Shown piece after piece: positions 39,557 to 48,591 of a DNA stretch of 64,000 nt. This stretch comes from Clostridiaceae bacterium. GTDB lineage: Bacteria; Bacillota; Clostridia; Peptostreptococcales; Natronincolaceae. The notes under the pieces are model-generated. The model saw only the letters and a program-made list of their open reading frames with translations, did no database searches and was not told the DNA's origin. Numbering within the stretch: the stretch's first letter is position 1; each line of letters begins with the position of its first letter. Position numbers and translations under genes: made by a program. The stretch lies in contig JAHDLO010000001.1 of the NCBI GenBank assembly GCA_018432235.1, positions 62,001 to 126,000 of the forward strand, given 5' to 3'.

Positions 39557-41311
39557 TTATCTACCTTTTATAGCCTCTGCTGCATTTTTTCCCGCAATTT
39601 TCCCAAATACAGTTATATCAGTTACTGCGTTACCACCAATTCTATTACCGCCGTGTATTCCTCCAGTAACCTCTCCTGCAGCATATAACCCTTCTACAAC
39701 ATTACCGGAATTATTAATTACTTCTGTGTTGGTATTTATTTTTATTCCGCCCATAGTATGGTGAATAGCAGGAGATACTTCTACACCGTAAAATGGTGCC
39801 TTTGTAAGCTCTACATTTAATAATCTTCTACCAAATTCTGAATCATTTTGACCTTTATAGTACTCATTATAAGCCGCTATGGTGCCTTCAAGCTCAGTCG
39901 CATTTATTTTTAGCTTTTCACCTAACTCTTTTAAAGAGGTTGCTTCTGTCAACAATCCAGCATCTCTATATTTTTTTATAGCACTCGCCGTATCCACTAC
40001 TTGCTGATCAAAGATTAAAAATGCACTATTGCCTTCTTGAGACAAGATAGCCTTAGATACTGTATCTCTAGTTTCTAGCTCATTTATAAATCTTTTTCCG
40101 TCTCTATTTACCAATATAGCACCATCACCTCTTACCCCTTCAGTTATCATCTCATTTATTCTAGGCACTACTGTAGGGTGAGTTTGAATCTCTTTCATAT
40201 CAGTTAAAGCTATATCAAGCTTTTCTAACATACTAAAAACATCGCCTGTTGCCCCTGGTTGATTTGTTGTTCCAAAGCCCTCTAGCTCTGGTTTGTATTT
40301 TGTTACTATATCAGGATTTGCTCCAAATCCGCCTGATGCAAGTATTACAGCCTTCGCACTAATAGTGTAAGTATCGCCATTTTTATTTTCTACTTTTATT
40401 CCGGTCACTTTATTACCTTCTGATATCATTTCTACTGCTTTAGTATTTAATCTAACTTCAATATTCAGCTTTTCTACTTGATTAGCAAATACCTTCATCA
40501 AGTGAGTCCCTATAGGCATACCCTCAGGTCCTTTATGAATTCTATCTACACTTTGTCCTCCGGACCTTCCAATTTCAGATAATTTTGCTCCTAATTCTTC
40601 AAGCCAATAAACGGTATCTGCTGCTTTATCTGTAAATACTTTTAATAAGGCTGGGTCGTTTTTATCGTGTCCACCCTTCATTGTATCTTGAAAATGCAGC
40701 TCTGGACTATCTTCTATACCTTTTGCTTCTTGATATTTTGTACCAGCTGCATTCATTCCACCAGTAGCATAGTTTGTATTTCCACCCATGAAAGCATTTT
40801 TTTCTACAACGATTACTTTTGCACCTGAATTAGTTGCCTCTACAGCCGCAGATAATCCTGCTCCCCCAGATCCGATAATAACTATGTCTGTTGAAATATC
40901 TTCTGCTTTTTCAGATTCTTGAATTGCTTCTTTTGCAGTTAAAATTGCACCTGATTTTTTTATAGCATCCTTTACAGCGTTGATGACAGCATGGCTAGTT
41001 AATGTAGCACCAGAAACAATATCAACATTTGTAGAGTTAGTTTTGATCATTTGGTTTGTTAGATCTGCAATAACTGGTTCTGTATAGTCAGACTCATTAT
41101 GCTCTAAAACTTTAATTTCATTAATTACAGAGTTTTCAAAAGTAAGCTCTAATTTCACTGGCCCACCCTTACCTCTACCTTCTCCTACAAATTGACCATT
41201 TACAAGCTCTTGTTCTGTACCATTACCAGCATTATTTGTTTGACAGGCTCCTAAGGATAACACTAATACTAAAGTGAGTATTATCGCTAGGGACTTATAA
41301 ATTGTTTTCAT
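39557..41311 (-). CDS. Lipoprotein flavin reductase: FMN-binding domain plus FAD-binding (fumarate/urocanate reductase-type) domain
   Basis: 584 aa. Lipobox LSLGAC (Cys23) places it outside the membrane. Residues about 35-110 form an FMN-binding domain with VDIVSGATLTS, the Thr site of covalent flavin attachment by ApbE. Residues about 143-580 form the FAD_binding_2 reductase: VIIGSGGAGLSAAVEA, RSGGQSVDRIHKGPEGMPIG, ETRDTVSKAIL and the C-terminal GGIHGGNRIGGNAVTDI. In flavocytochrome c-type relatives this unit reduces fumarate, urocanate, methacrylate or similar acceptors at the cell surface. The acceptor here cannot be fixed. A histidine kinase is immediately upstream. Confidence 0.88.
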   Translation of the reverse strand: MKTIYKSLAIILTLVLVLSLGACQTNNAGNGTEQELVNGQFVGEGRGKGGPVKLELTFENSVINEIKVLEHNESDYTEPVIADLTNQMIKTNSTNVDIVSGATLTSHAVINAVKDAIKKSGAILTAKEAIQESEKAEDISTDIVIIGSGGAGLSAAVEATNSGAKVIVVEKNAFMGGNTNYATGGMNAAGTKYQEAKGIEDSPELHFQDTMKGGHDKNDPALLKVFTDKAADTVYWLEELGAKLSEIGRSGGQSVDRIHKGPEGMPIGTHLMKVFANQVEKLNIEVRLNTKAVEMISEGNKVTGIKVENKNGDTYTISAKAVILASGGFGANPDIVTKYKPELEGFGTTNQPGATGDVFSMLEKLDIALTDMKEIQTHPTVVPRINEMITEGVRGDGAILVNRDGKRFINELETRDTVSKAILSQEGNSAFLIFDQQVVDTASAIKKYRDAGLLTEATSLKELGEKLKINATELEGTIAAYNEYYKGQNDSEFGRRLLNVELTKAPFYGVEVSPAIHHTMGGIKINTNTEVINNSGNVVEGLYAAGEVTGGIHGGNRIGGNAVTDITVFGKIAGKNAAEAIKGR

Positions 41312-41370
41312 CTGAACTCTCTCCTTTACCTTAAGTGTATTTGTTTGATATTTAACTAACCTAGAGTAAA

Positions 41371-41420
41371 GTATAATAGATAAATCTTAAATAATTCTTA
41401 GTAATTCTTAAAATTTATTA
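41371..41420 (-). promoter_or_regulatory. Tandem 10-bp repeats upstream of the flavin reductase promoter
   Basis: Read on the minus strand: TAATAAATTT, TAAGAATTAC, TAAGAATTAT and TTTAAGATTTA in direct order at 10-11 bp spacing, followed at once by a -10-like TATTATAC. No good -35 is present. Direct repeats with this period next to a -10 are the usual binding layout for OmpR/PhoB-type activators, and the divergent response regulator is of that class. They lie between the reductase start and the kinase stop. Confidence 0.55.
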
Positions 41421-43268
41421 AGATTCGTCATAAGTTTTTTCTATAGCAGGTAAATATATATCCATTATTGTTCCTACGCCCAACTGGCTCTGTGCAAATA
41501 TTTTCCCACCATGATTCTCTACAATACTACGTACAACCCCTAAACCCAGGCCTGTCCCTTGCCCCGCTTCCTTTGTTGTGAAAAAGTATTCAAATATTTG
41601 CTTTACGGTGTTCTCATCCATACCAGCACCATTATCTTTAACTTGAATTTTTACATATTTTCCGTGATGTAATTTAAGCTTATTACTTACTTCATTATCA
41701 ATATATACGTCTTCAGCATTAATCTGTATAATGCCACCGACCATTTTCATAGCGTGGTACGAATTTGTATATAAATTAATTAGAACCTGTTGTAGCTGTG
41801 TTGAATTCCCTAAGATCTGTTCATTGCTATTAATAGTGCATGCTATTTTAAGGTTATGAGGCAGAATTGGTTTAATAAGATTAATACTTTCCTTGATAAT
41901 AGAGCTTACTTCTAAAAACTTAAACTCAGGAACTGAAGCGTCTGCTTTACTAAACATTAAAACCTGCTTTAGAATTTCTTTAGCCTTTAATGCACTCTTA
42001 TTTATTTCTAATATATCTTCATATATCGGACTGGTATGATTAATGTTTTCTAATATTAACTCTGAATAGCCTAGTATAGGAGAGAGTAGATTGTTGAATT
42101 CATGGGCAATACCGCTGGTTAAAACACCAATAGTTTGGAGTTTTTGTGAATGTCTTAACCTAGCCTCACTTTTGATTAATTCTTCCCATGTTTTATTTAA
42201 CTCCCTTAGATACTTAGTTTCAATTTCCAATGATTTTCTTCTTTTTTCAATTTTAAAAATCACATAGAGTCCGCTTACTATTATAATCATTATAATAAAA
42301 GCAATTAAAGATATATTAACAAGGGTACCTTTAATCGGTTCTTCTATTTCCTTGTAATCCATTTGAACAGATATAATCCAAGAAATATCTTCCTTTTCAA
42401 AGGTTGTAAATGAATTTATTTTCTTAGTTAGTTTTTCCTCAGAATCCTGCCACCATTTGGATTTGTATATGAAAGACCCTTCACCTTCTTCCAACTGCCT
42501 TCTATTTAATTCTTCAAGTTGGCTCCAATCAAGATGCGGATATCTTTCCTTCCTAACCTTTATTGATTCTATTCCTACTTGGTCTACTACAGGGTGCATA
42601 ATAATAAAGCCCTCTCTATTTTTCAACATAGAGTAGCCTTTCTTTCCAGGCTGAACCGGTTGAATTAAATTTTTATATATCTTATTCAAATTAATGGTAT
42701 TAACTAGAATTCCACGAACCTCATTATTCTTTATCACGGGATACACTATGTTGATCGAAAATTGATTGGATTTTGATAAATACTCCTTAGTGATAAATCC
42801 TTCCTTATTATTTAAAACCCTATTGATAACAGCGTTGTCTATATGTGTATCTGAAACTGGATATCTTTGTGGAGATTCATATATTAACTCTCCTTTAGTA
42901 TTAAATAACTTTACGCTCTCTGTTTCATCTATGTGTTTTTGGTAGAAATTTTTAATAATTTCTTCATGCTGATTATATATTACTTTGTTTTCGTACATTA
43001 TTAATGCTTCTAAAATGACTGGTTCTTTAGCTAATATCGCCAAACCATTAGTTTTATAATTAAAAAGCACGTCTAAGCTTTTAGATATGGATCTAGCAAT
43101 TGTTAATAAATGCTCTTGTTGCTGCCTAATGACCGTGTTCTTATGGTTAATAAAATTACTGTACCCGATTACTATTATCATAGAAAACAATAATAAAAAT
43201 ATAGCTACTAATAATAAAATTTTCTTTGACACCCTACGTAACCTAATACCAATCACCTCCACTTCCAA
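41418..43268 (-). CDS. Membrane sensor histidine kinase with extracytoplasmic Cache-like domain
   Basis: Membrane helix 1 at about residues 16-36 (ILLLVAIFLLLFSMIIVIG), a roughly 270-residue extracellular sensor (dCache-like, with HIDNAVINRVLNNKEGF and YSMLKNREGFIIMHP), and helix 2 about 318-340 (LIAFIIMIIIVSGLYVIF). Then the dimerisation H-box SGIAHEFNNLLSPILGYSEL with the phospho-His, and the ATPase boxes LINLYTNSYHAM (N), VKDNGAGMD (G1) and GTGLGLGVVRSIV (G2). Cache sensors often bind small carboxylates. The start is uncertain: a TTG at 43268, an ATT behind GGAGGTG, or the GTG at 43232. Divergent from the response regulator, which is its likely partner. Confidence 0.88.
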   Translation of the reverse strand: MEVEVIGIRLRRVSKKILLLVAIFLLLFSMIIVIGYSNFINHKNTVIRQQQEHLLTIARSISKSLDVLFNYKTNGLAILAKEPVILEALIMYENKVIYNQHEEIIKNFYQKHIDETESVKLFNTKGELIYESPQRYPVSDTHIDNAVINRVLNNKEGFITKEYLSKSNQFSINIVYPVIKNNEVRGILVNTINLNKIYKNLIQPVQPGKKGYSMLKNREGFIIMHPVVDQVGIESIKVRKERYPHLDWSQLEELNRRQLEEGEGSFIYKSKWWQDSEEKLTKKINSFTTFEKEDISWIISVQMDYKEIEEPIKGTLVNISLIAFIIMIIIVSGLYVIFKIEKRRKSLEIETKYLRELNKTWEELIKSEARLRHSQKLQTIGVLTSGIAHEFNNLLSPILGYSELILENINHTSPIYEDILEINKSALKAKEILKQVLMFSKADASVPEFKFLEVSSIIKESINLIKPILPHNLKIACTINSNEQILGNSTQLQQVLINLYTNSYHAMKMVGGIIQINAEDVYIDNEVSNKLKLHHGKYVKIQVKDNGAGMDENTVKQIFEYFFTTKEAGQGTGLGLGVVRSIVENHGGKIFAQSQLGVGTIMDIYLPAIEKTYDES

Positions 43269-43423
43269 ACCATTCTAGTCATTGAACTTATAGTCTGATT
43301 TTGCTATATTAATTATATCAGATTAACACAAATAATTATGATTTTTAAAATTTATTGTTGGATTTTCGTTTATTAATTGATGTATGATTAACCGTTTTTT
43401 AAGTAGTCATAAGGAGGATTTTT

Positions 43424-44119
43424 ATGACAAAACAAAGAGTTCTTATTGTGGATGATGAAGATTATATGCGAAAACTAATTAGAAAAAGTTTAGTGAATGA
43501 AAACTATCTAATTGAAGAAGCATCTAATGGTTTAGAGGCTCTAACTTTATTAAAAAACAATCTATTTGATTTAATTATTTTGGATGTCATGCTAAAGGAT
43601 GAGGATGGTTTTGAGTTAATTAAAGAAATTAAAGGGATGGGATTTAAAGCACCAATTATATTTGTAAGCGGAAGAAGTGAGGATTATGACAAGATTTTGG
43701 GACTTGGTCTTGGTGCAAACAATTATATAACAAAACCATTTAGTCCGGCTATTTTATGCGCTCATGTAAAAGCCCAACTAAGAAGCTATAAGGAACTCTC
43801 TACAAAAAAAGGCATATTACCAAATTTTATCTTAAATGGACCTTTTAAGTTTGATTTAAAAACCTATAGGTTATATAAAAATGAGCAGCTAATTGATTTG
43901 TCATATAAAGAAAACCTTTTAATGAAGTTTTTTATGGAAAATCCTGAGCAGGTTTTTACTAAAGAACAGCTTTACGAAAATATGTGGAGTGACACAATAA
44001 TAGATGATAACTCAATTATGGTCTATATGCATCAGCTAAGAAAAAAAATCGAAGAAAACCCAAAATCTCCAAAACACATAATTACAGTATGGGGAATTGG
44101 ATACAAATTCATGCCTTGA
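43424..44119 (+). CDS. OmpR/PhoB-family response regulator
   Basis: 231 aa. Receiver: VLIVDDEDYMRKLIRKSLVN (Asp pair), LIILDVMLKDEDGFELIKEI (phospho-Asp about residue 53) and GANNYITKPFSPAILCAHVK (conserved Lys). C-terminal winged helix: LYKNEQLIDLSYKENLLMKFF, then FTKEQLYENMWSDTIIDDNSIMVYMHQLRKKI, and a typical wing VWGIGYKFMP. ATG start with AAGGAGG upstream. Together with the kinase 41418-43268 (divergent, 155 bp apart) it forms one two-component system. Confidence 0.93.
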   Translation: MTKQRVLIVDDEDYMRKLIRKSLVNENYLIEEASNGLEALTLLKNNLFDLIILDVMLKDEDGFELIKEIKGMGFKAPIIFVSGRSEDYDKILGLGLGANNYITKPFSPAILCAHVKAQLRSYKELSTKKGILPNFILNGPFKFDLKTYRLYKNEQLIDLSYKENLLMKFFMENPEQVFTKEQLYENMWSDTIIDDNSIMVYMHQLRKKIEENPKSPKHIITVWGIGYKFMP

Positions 44120-44125
44120 ATTTAT

Positions 44126-44150
44126 TGGTGTCAAGGGGACGGTTAATGTG
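44126..44150 (+). repeat. Repeat family D, partial copy 1
   Basis: GGTGTCAAGGGGACGGTTAA directly after the response regulator stop. The same GGTG(T/A)CAAGGGGACGGTTCT core occurs at 48483 and 49325. This is a 3'-shortened copy. Confidence 0.6.
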
Positions 44151-44295
44151 AAAACAATCCTGAATTAGAAACTAAAAACCCCAAAAAAGCACATCACAAA
44201 AAGCCCTGTAACGAGTGGGCTTCATAAGGAAGTTGCAGAAAACAAGCAAATCAAACCTATCAGACAAATCGGTTGAGAGTTTATAATCCCAAAAT

Positions 44296-44323
44296 TCCCA
44301 AGCATTATAAAAAGTGCTTGGGG
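44296..44323 (-). terminator. Intrinsic terminator after the DUF4240 gene
   Basis: On the minus strand TCCCCAAGCACTTTTTATAATGCTTGGGAA pairs CCCAAGCA with TGCTTGGG and is followed by TTTTGGG. It starts 14 bp after the stop at 44337. Confidence 0.7.
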
Positions 44324-44336
44324 ATTATCTATTTAA

Positions 44337-45590
44337 TCAATCCTTCCAAAGTTCCCTATTGCTGCCGGTTTCGTAGCTTGGATCTGGAAAATGGGGATAC
44401 TGACTGGGATCCTTTTTATGCTTTCTTGCCCATGCTTTCGCAGGGGCATACAGCAAAGATTCAAACTCCATATTCTTACGAAGCTTCTTCTTTTTATTCA
44501 ATACTGCATTATAATAAGCTCTGCCATTGATTAACGCAACACATCTGGAATAAAGAAAATCATCTGCCGAAAAATATTCCGATTCATATAAATTCTTGGC
44601 AAGAGCAGGATCGTCTATTGCATAGAGTAACTCAGACATTTTATTTTCAAACGTAAAAATAACTTCATCCGGCCACTCTGCCAAATAATCAATCAATGGT
44701 TCCAAGACAAGATCATCATCTCCTTGCTTTGACCAATCCAATGCGTTGAGCATGGCAAAAAAGTCATAATCATGCATTGTGTGCGTTTCATAAATTTTTT
44801 GTATGGCAGGTGGAAGCTGCTTTTCCATAAGTACACTCCTTTTGTTATATTCTAAAATATCTTCATAATTATTCTCAACTTGCAAAGTGGGGCTAAAACA
44901 TTGTTTTTGAAGCATATCAAATACCTTGTCCCGAATTGTTTCATCAAAGAAGCCCATGCCATTGTCCCCGTCCTGTTCGGAGTTCTTGTAGTAAAAGATG
45001 ATGGTATGCAGGTGAAAGCTGTGATAGGTGTGATAGGTGTTTGTTTTTGCTCCATGTGTAACCGCTGTTTTACGCTCCTTTTCGGCACGGATTTCTGCAA
45101 CATCGGAAAGGCGCACTAAAATGACCAGAGGGTAGCCGCCCCACAGGCAGGCATAGCCGGGGGAAAGAAGAAATCTTGCGGGTGTCTTCTTGGAATTTGG
45201 GCCAATGACCTGATAATCCAACACACGGGCAGAATCCTTTCGCGCATCCAGCATTTCGCGCCCAAGCTGTTCCAGCTCTGTTTCACTCATCTGCAGCAGC
45301 TTGACCGCCCGATTTATATTTCGACGCATTCTTTGCGGACTGAGTCCCGGCAGCAAGCAAAGCAGAAACACGAAACACAGCGCGCCACCCATCAGTGCCC
45401 CCGCAAATGCAGAGCCTGCAATATCTTCAGCAGAGCCATCATTTACCGCCGTTGCCCCTGCAGCAATGGCAGCCAGAAGAATGATAACTGCGGGCAATAT
45501 AAAATGTATATATTTTCTCAACACTCGCTTTCGATATGCTTTCATCCAAGCTGCCCCGGAATCAAGCCATTCTTTGTAATAGGAATCCAT
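44337..45590 (-). CDS. DUF4240-type immunity-like protein with N-terminal membrane domain
   Basis: 417 aa. N-terminal part (residues about 20-75) has two membrane segments (YIHFILPAVIILLAAIAAGA; AFAGALMGGALCFVFLLCLL), followed by a soluble middle domain. The C-terminal about 150 residues carry ALDWSKQGDDDLVLEPLIDY, then LAEWPDEVIFTFENKMSELLYAI and YFSADDFLYSRCVALINGRAYYNAVL, the DUF4240 signature. DUF4240 proteins are repeatedly found as immunity proteins beside polymorphic toxins. It is the last gene of a minus-strand run of similar genes and its N-terminal half is GC-richer than the neighbours. No toxin is adjacent, so the immunity role is inferred. Confidence 0.75.
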   Translation of the reverse strand: MDSYYKEWLDSGAAWMKAYRKRVLRKYIHFILPAVIILLAAIAAGATAVNDGSAEDIAGSAFAGALMGGALCFVFLLCLLPGLSPQRMRRNINRAVKLLQMSETELEQLGREMLDARKDSARVLDYQVIGPNSKKTPARFLLSPGYACLWGGYPLVILVRLSDVAEIRAEKERKTAVTHGAKTNTYHTYHSFHLHTIIFYYKNSEQDGDNGMGFFDETIRDKVFDMLQKQCFSPTLQVENNYEDILEYNKRSVLMEKQLPPAIQKIYETHTMHDYDFFAMLNALDWSKQGDDDLVLEPLIDYLAEWPDEVIFTFENKMSELLYAIDDPALAKNLYESEYFSADDFLYSRCVALINGRAYYNAVLNKKKKLRKNMEFESLLYAPAKAWARKHKKDPSQYPHFPDPSYETGSNRELWKD

Positions 45591-45627
45591 GACTGCACCC
45601 TTTCACTTCGCTGACAGACGTAAAGAT

Positions 45628-45884
45628 TCAGTTATATATTAAACGCAAACCCTTTGTCGTCATTTTTCCTCTAGATATTTTTTTTATCTCCCCTTTTTCG
45701 AATAAAAAAGTAACGGCTATTTTTCTTAATAAAGATTTTTCAAAGCCCCCTCCAATTGAATATGTGATAGTTAGTATCTCTTTAACTATTTCATCAATTT
45801 TTTCATGATTAACAGTTGATTTCTTTCTTTCAGTAAATCTATTATCACAAACTTACATATCTCACTATAAGTAGATAATTCCAT
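45628..45884 (-). pseudogene. Small immunity-island gene with one frameshift (about 85 aa if repaired)
   Basis: ATG at 45884 (GGAGCAAA upstream) reads MELSTYSEICKFVIIDLLKE, then loses frame. Adding one A to an A run near 45825 continues STVNHEKIDEIVKEILTITY, then FEKSLLRKIAVTFLFEKGEI to the TGA at 45628. The merged 85-residue protein is basic-acidic mixed and helical; no family recognised. It lies in the same operon-like run as the DUF4240 gene. Decay or a homopolymer error are both possible. Confidence 0.5.
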
Positions 45885-45895
45885 TATTTTGCTCC

Positions 45896-46309
45896 TTAAA
45901 CTTCATTAATGTTATTTGCGGATAATGACATTATATGAAGAATATCATTTTCTAATTTTTGTGCATCAAATCCTTTTTTTACTTTTACTCCAATTTGGCG
46001 AATACATTCCAATAAATTTTTAATAACCTTTTAATACTATAATCTCCCACTAAAAACTTTTCATAATCAATAAACAACCTATAGTCAGCTTCACCGTTTT
46101 TATTTAACAATCTTCGTTCTTTCCTCATATATTCGTGATTCGCCTTTTTGGTTCATAAGTATGGGAATTATACCTATTTCTTTAACTTCAGAACCATAGT
46201 CATTTACCTCAAGCGTTCTTACTAATAGTTCAATATTATGTTGTATCATTGCAAAATCCTCGTATACATCAGCTTGGATTTCACCACTAAAGAAAAATTG
46301 CATATTCAT
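45896..46309 (-). pseudogene. Immunity-like gene (Imm44-like) with two compensating frameshifts
   Basis: Starts at 46309 (MNMQFFFSGEIQADVYEDFA) and stays open to 46100. After skipping one A near 46123 the reading continues ERRLLNKNGEADYRLFIDYE. Another one-base change near 46022 returns to the first frame, continuing NLLECIRQIGVKVKKGFDAQ to TAA at 45896. The whole spans exactly 138 codons. The F-F-x-S-G-E-I-x-x-D-V start and the RLFIDYEKF middle resemble immunity protein 44, but this match is by memory and tentative. Both changes sit in A runs, so sequencing error must be considered. Confidence 0.55.
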
Positions 46310-46443
46310 CCTTCCTAATAATCGCTTTATTTAATTGGATCTTTGACCTATCGGTCTTCTGATATTTTGAATTTTTAAAATTGCTACTGACGCAGCTCAG
46401 TTGATAGTTTCTCATCATAGGATGCCACTTATTACGATCAAAT

Positions 46444-47172
46444 CTATATTTTCAACAGCTTATTTACAATCCTTATTTCGTTGCAGTACGCCTCAAAAAT
46501 TTCATCTGCTTCGAAATTCGTAAGCTCTTTTTTCTTGGCTTTCTCTAGCAGTGCCTTCACATTTTTAGGTAAGTCCCAGTTTTCCATTTCGTTAAAAACC
46601 AAAGCCAGACACTTCATACCACGACTGGAATGCACATTGAAAATGAAATCGAAATAGGGGTTTCTGTCACCGGGGCCTCCATAGCTTTTTGCCTTTCTAT
46701 GAAAGATAAGACCATTCTCATGATAGATTGTAATAAATTGATCCAGTGAATTGATTTCGTTGAATTCCGGGATGATTCCATTGACAATGGCTAGCCTTAG
46801 CCTTTCAAATTCTGGCAGAAATTTTTCTATGTAGTTTTTTCTCAAGCGGGCAGAATCCTCACAGGTCCAGTCATCCAGAAAGACCCACTTGTAGCCGCTG
46901 TATGGATTTGGAGAATCGCAGGACGGATAAATTGCATCTGTACCAAAATTAACAATGGGTCTTGCGTCAAAGATCGGACGATAAGAAGCCCACGGACGCA
47001 AGCGGCCTTTTTCCACCTTAAAATAAAGCTCCTGCAATAAGCCGTCTTTTTCCCGCATATAAGTTGTAGGTTTATTTAATATAAATCCCTGTGCATAGAG
47101 GTCGGGTCTTAAATCCTTGCGAATCTGTTCTTTTACTTCCTTCTTAAAATCAAACGTGTCTTTTTCCGGCAT
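46444..47172 (-). CDS. Hypothetical cytoplasmic protein, 242 aa, in the immunity-like cluster
   Basis: ATG at 47172, right after GGAGGTTCG, is preferred to the TTG at 47184. The protein has a C-terminal helical part (LPKNVKALLEKAKKKELTNF, EADEIFEAYCNEIRIVNKLL) and a central WVFLDDWTCEDSARLRKNYIEKFLPEFERLRLA region, which resembles DUF4304-type proteins that occur beside toxin/immunity genes. No catalytic motif seen. Same strand and spacing (44 bp) as its neighbours, consistent with an operon of immunity genes. Family assignment uncertain. Confidence 0.6.
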   Translation of the reverse strand: MPEKDTFDFKKEVKEQIRKDLRPDLYAQGFILNKPTTYMREKDGLLQELYFKVEKGRLRPWASYRPIFDARPIVNFGTDAIYPSCDSPNPYSGYKWVFLDDWTCEDSARLRKNYIEKFLPEFERLRLAIVNGIIPEFNEINSLDQFITIYHENGLIFHRKAKSYGGPGDRNPYFDFIFNVHSSRGMKCLALVFNEMENWDLPKNVKALLEKAKKKELTNFEADEIFEAYCNEIRIVNKLLKI

Positions 47173-47215
47173 ACGAACCTCCAATCCTACTGCATAAATT
47201 TGTTTTAAGGCTTAT

Positions 47216-47767
47216 TTATTCTACATTTAAATCATATTCGATTGGTGATTGAATATCAAGGGTACAAAACCGAAAATCTCCCCTTATTTCATATGCATTT
47301 GAGCATATGAAATAACCATTCATCGTTTTTACAGAAAGCTTTCTGAAAATTTTTCGAATGCTGTTATATAGCTCTTTTGAAGCTTCAACATCATAATGTA
47401 TGGTACTGATTGTCGTCGGGAAAAGCGTTGTGGACTGGTACACTCCACCCAAATCTATATCAATATATTCTTGATTTTCATCACAGTGTGAAGAATATCT
47501 GTTTTTTAAGCCTTCCTCGCTTTTATATCGGTACTGTCTCCATACACATTTTTGATGTTCGTGAAACACAAGAAATTGATTGTTTCCAATATGGCTGCCA
47601 AATCGGTTTATACCAAATGTTTCAATTTGGGTAATGTCATCAAACTGAATGGCGCCGATGTCTGAATAAGCGGGAGTATAATATACCTTTATTGTTTTTT
47701 GAAATTGAGCAAAAACAGAATATAAATCTTCTTTTGTAGCAAAAGCGCGGAAACTTCTTTTTACCAA
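47216..47767 (-). CDS. Hypothetical protein, 183 aa, in the immunity-like cluster
   Basis: No membrane segment or signal peptide. Features: FRAFATKEDLYSVFAQFQKT, DITQIETFGINRFGSHIGNN, then QFLVFHEHQKCVWRQYRYKS and IRKIFRKLSVKTMNGYFIC, suggesting an alpha/beta fold. I cannot place it in a family. Its co-orientation with DUF4240, Imm44-like and frameshifted genes makes a toxin-immunity context plausible. ATG/GTG start with AGGTG upstream. Confidence 0.55.
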   Translation of the reverse strand: MVKRSFRAFATKEDLYSVFAQFQKTIKVYYTPAYSDIGAIQFDDITQIETFGINRFGSHIGNNQFLVFHEHQKCVWRQYRYKSEEGLKNRYSSHCDENQEYIDIDLGGVYQSTTLFPTTISTIHYDVEASKELYNSIRKIFRKLSVKTMNGYFICSNAYEIRGDFRFCTLDIQSPIEYDLNVE

Positions 47768-47847
47768 AATTCTTTCACCTCTTTCTAAAAAATAGCATCC
47801 TAAATGAAACTAATACAACTTGTATCCATGATAAAGTACAGTACGAA

Positions 47848-48369
47848 TTACCTTAACTCAAAATGATTCCATCCAGCTCTTGCTCGGATTATAACAGCAT
47901 TGTCGTATGCCTGCTTTGCTCCTTGGCTGTACCTGTGATTAGGGTAATATTGACTTAATCCGTTTGGTGATGTTACAAAAGCTCCTTTTAATAAGGGACC
48001 CTTAAACTGATTTATTATTTTAATCCATAATTTATCAATTACATCATCACTTATTACCCCCATTGCGGATTCAAATAGTTCTGTACCATTATCTTCGCCA
48101 ATAGTAATAAATAAGTTTCCACGAGACTCTGATATAAACTGATTATATTGCTCACACGCACCAATTTCTATATTATGCCTACTTAATACAATAAATTTAT
48201 ACCTCGCCATCTCGCTATGATGAATATAAATGTGTTTTAAAATATCCTTTCGGCAATAAGGAAATAAGTTTATTCCATATGCTTTTATAGCATTTTCCTC
48301 AATTACACTTTGAAGAAACTGAGTGATTTCACAATATTTTGCATGAAATTAAAAATTTATTTTTTTCAT
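47848..48369 (-). pseudogene. Immunity-cluster gene with a nonsense codon at position 7
   Basis: From ATG 48369 (GAGGTATTT upstream) the frame reads MKKINF, stop TAA (48349-48351), then continues FHAKYCEITQFLQSVIEENA and into the intact 120-codon stretch starting MARYKFIVLSRHNIEIG (48210) to the stop at 47848. So a roughly 173-residue protein is interrupted by one in-frame stop. A shorter protein could still start at 48210, but no ribosome site is near. The C-terminal part has VTSPNGLSQYYPNHRYSQGA. Family unknown. Confidence 0.5.
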
Positions 48370-48482
48370 AAATACCTCTATTGTATATATTTGTACAAGA
48401 TTATGCCTTCTGCGTCCTTGTGATAAAAGCAAATACTCAAATTCAATATATCATATTTTCAAGTATACAGCGAGCGTTATAT

Positions 48483-48526
48483 TGGTGACAAGGGTGACAA
48501 GGGGACGGTTCTATTGACACCTTGTC
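48483..48526 (+). repeat. Repeat family D, copy 2
   Basis: GGTGACAAGGGTGACAAGGG then GACGGTTCTATTGACACCTT, upstream of the CPBP gene. The core GGGGACGGTTCTATTGACAC matches 49325-49354 on the other side of that gene. GGTGTCAA and TTGACACC arms form a stem around GGGGACGGTTCTA. Confidence 0.7.
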
Positions 48527-48591
48527 ATCTTCACTAAAATAGCTTAATTGATATATATATGAAGATATTGTAAATAAAGGAGTGGAAAAGG

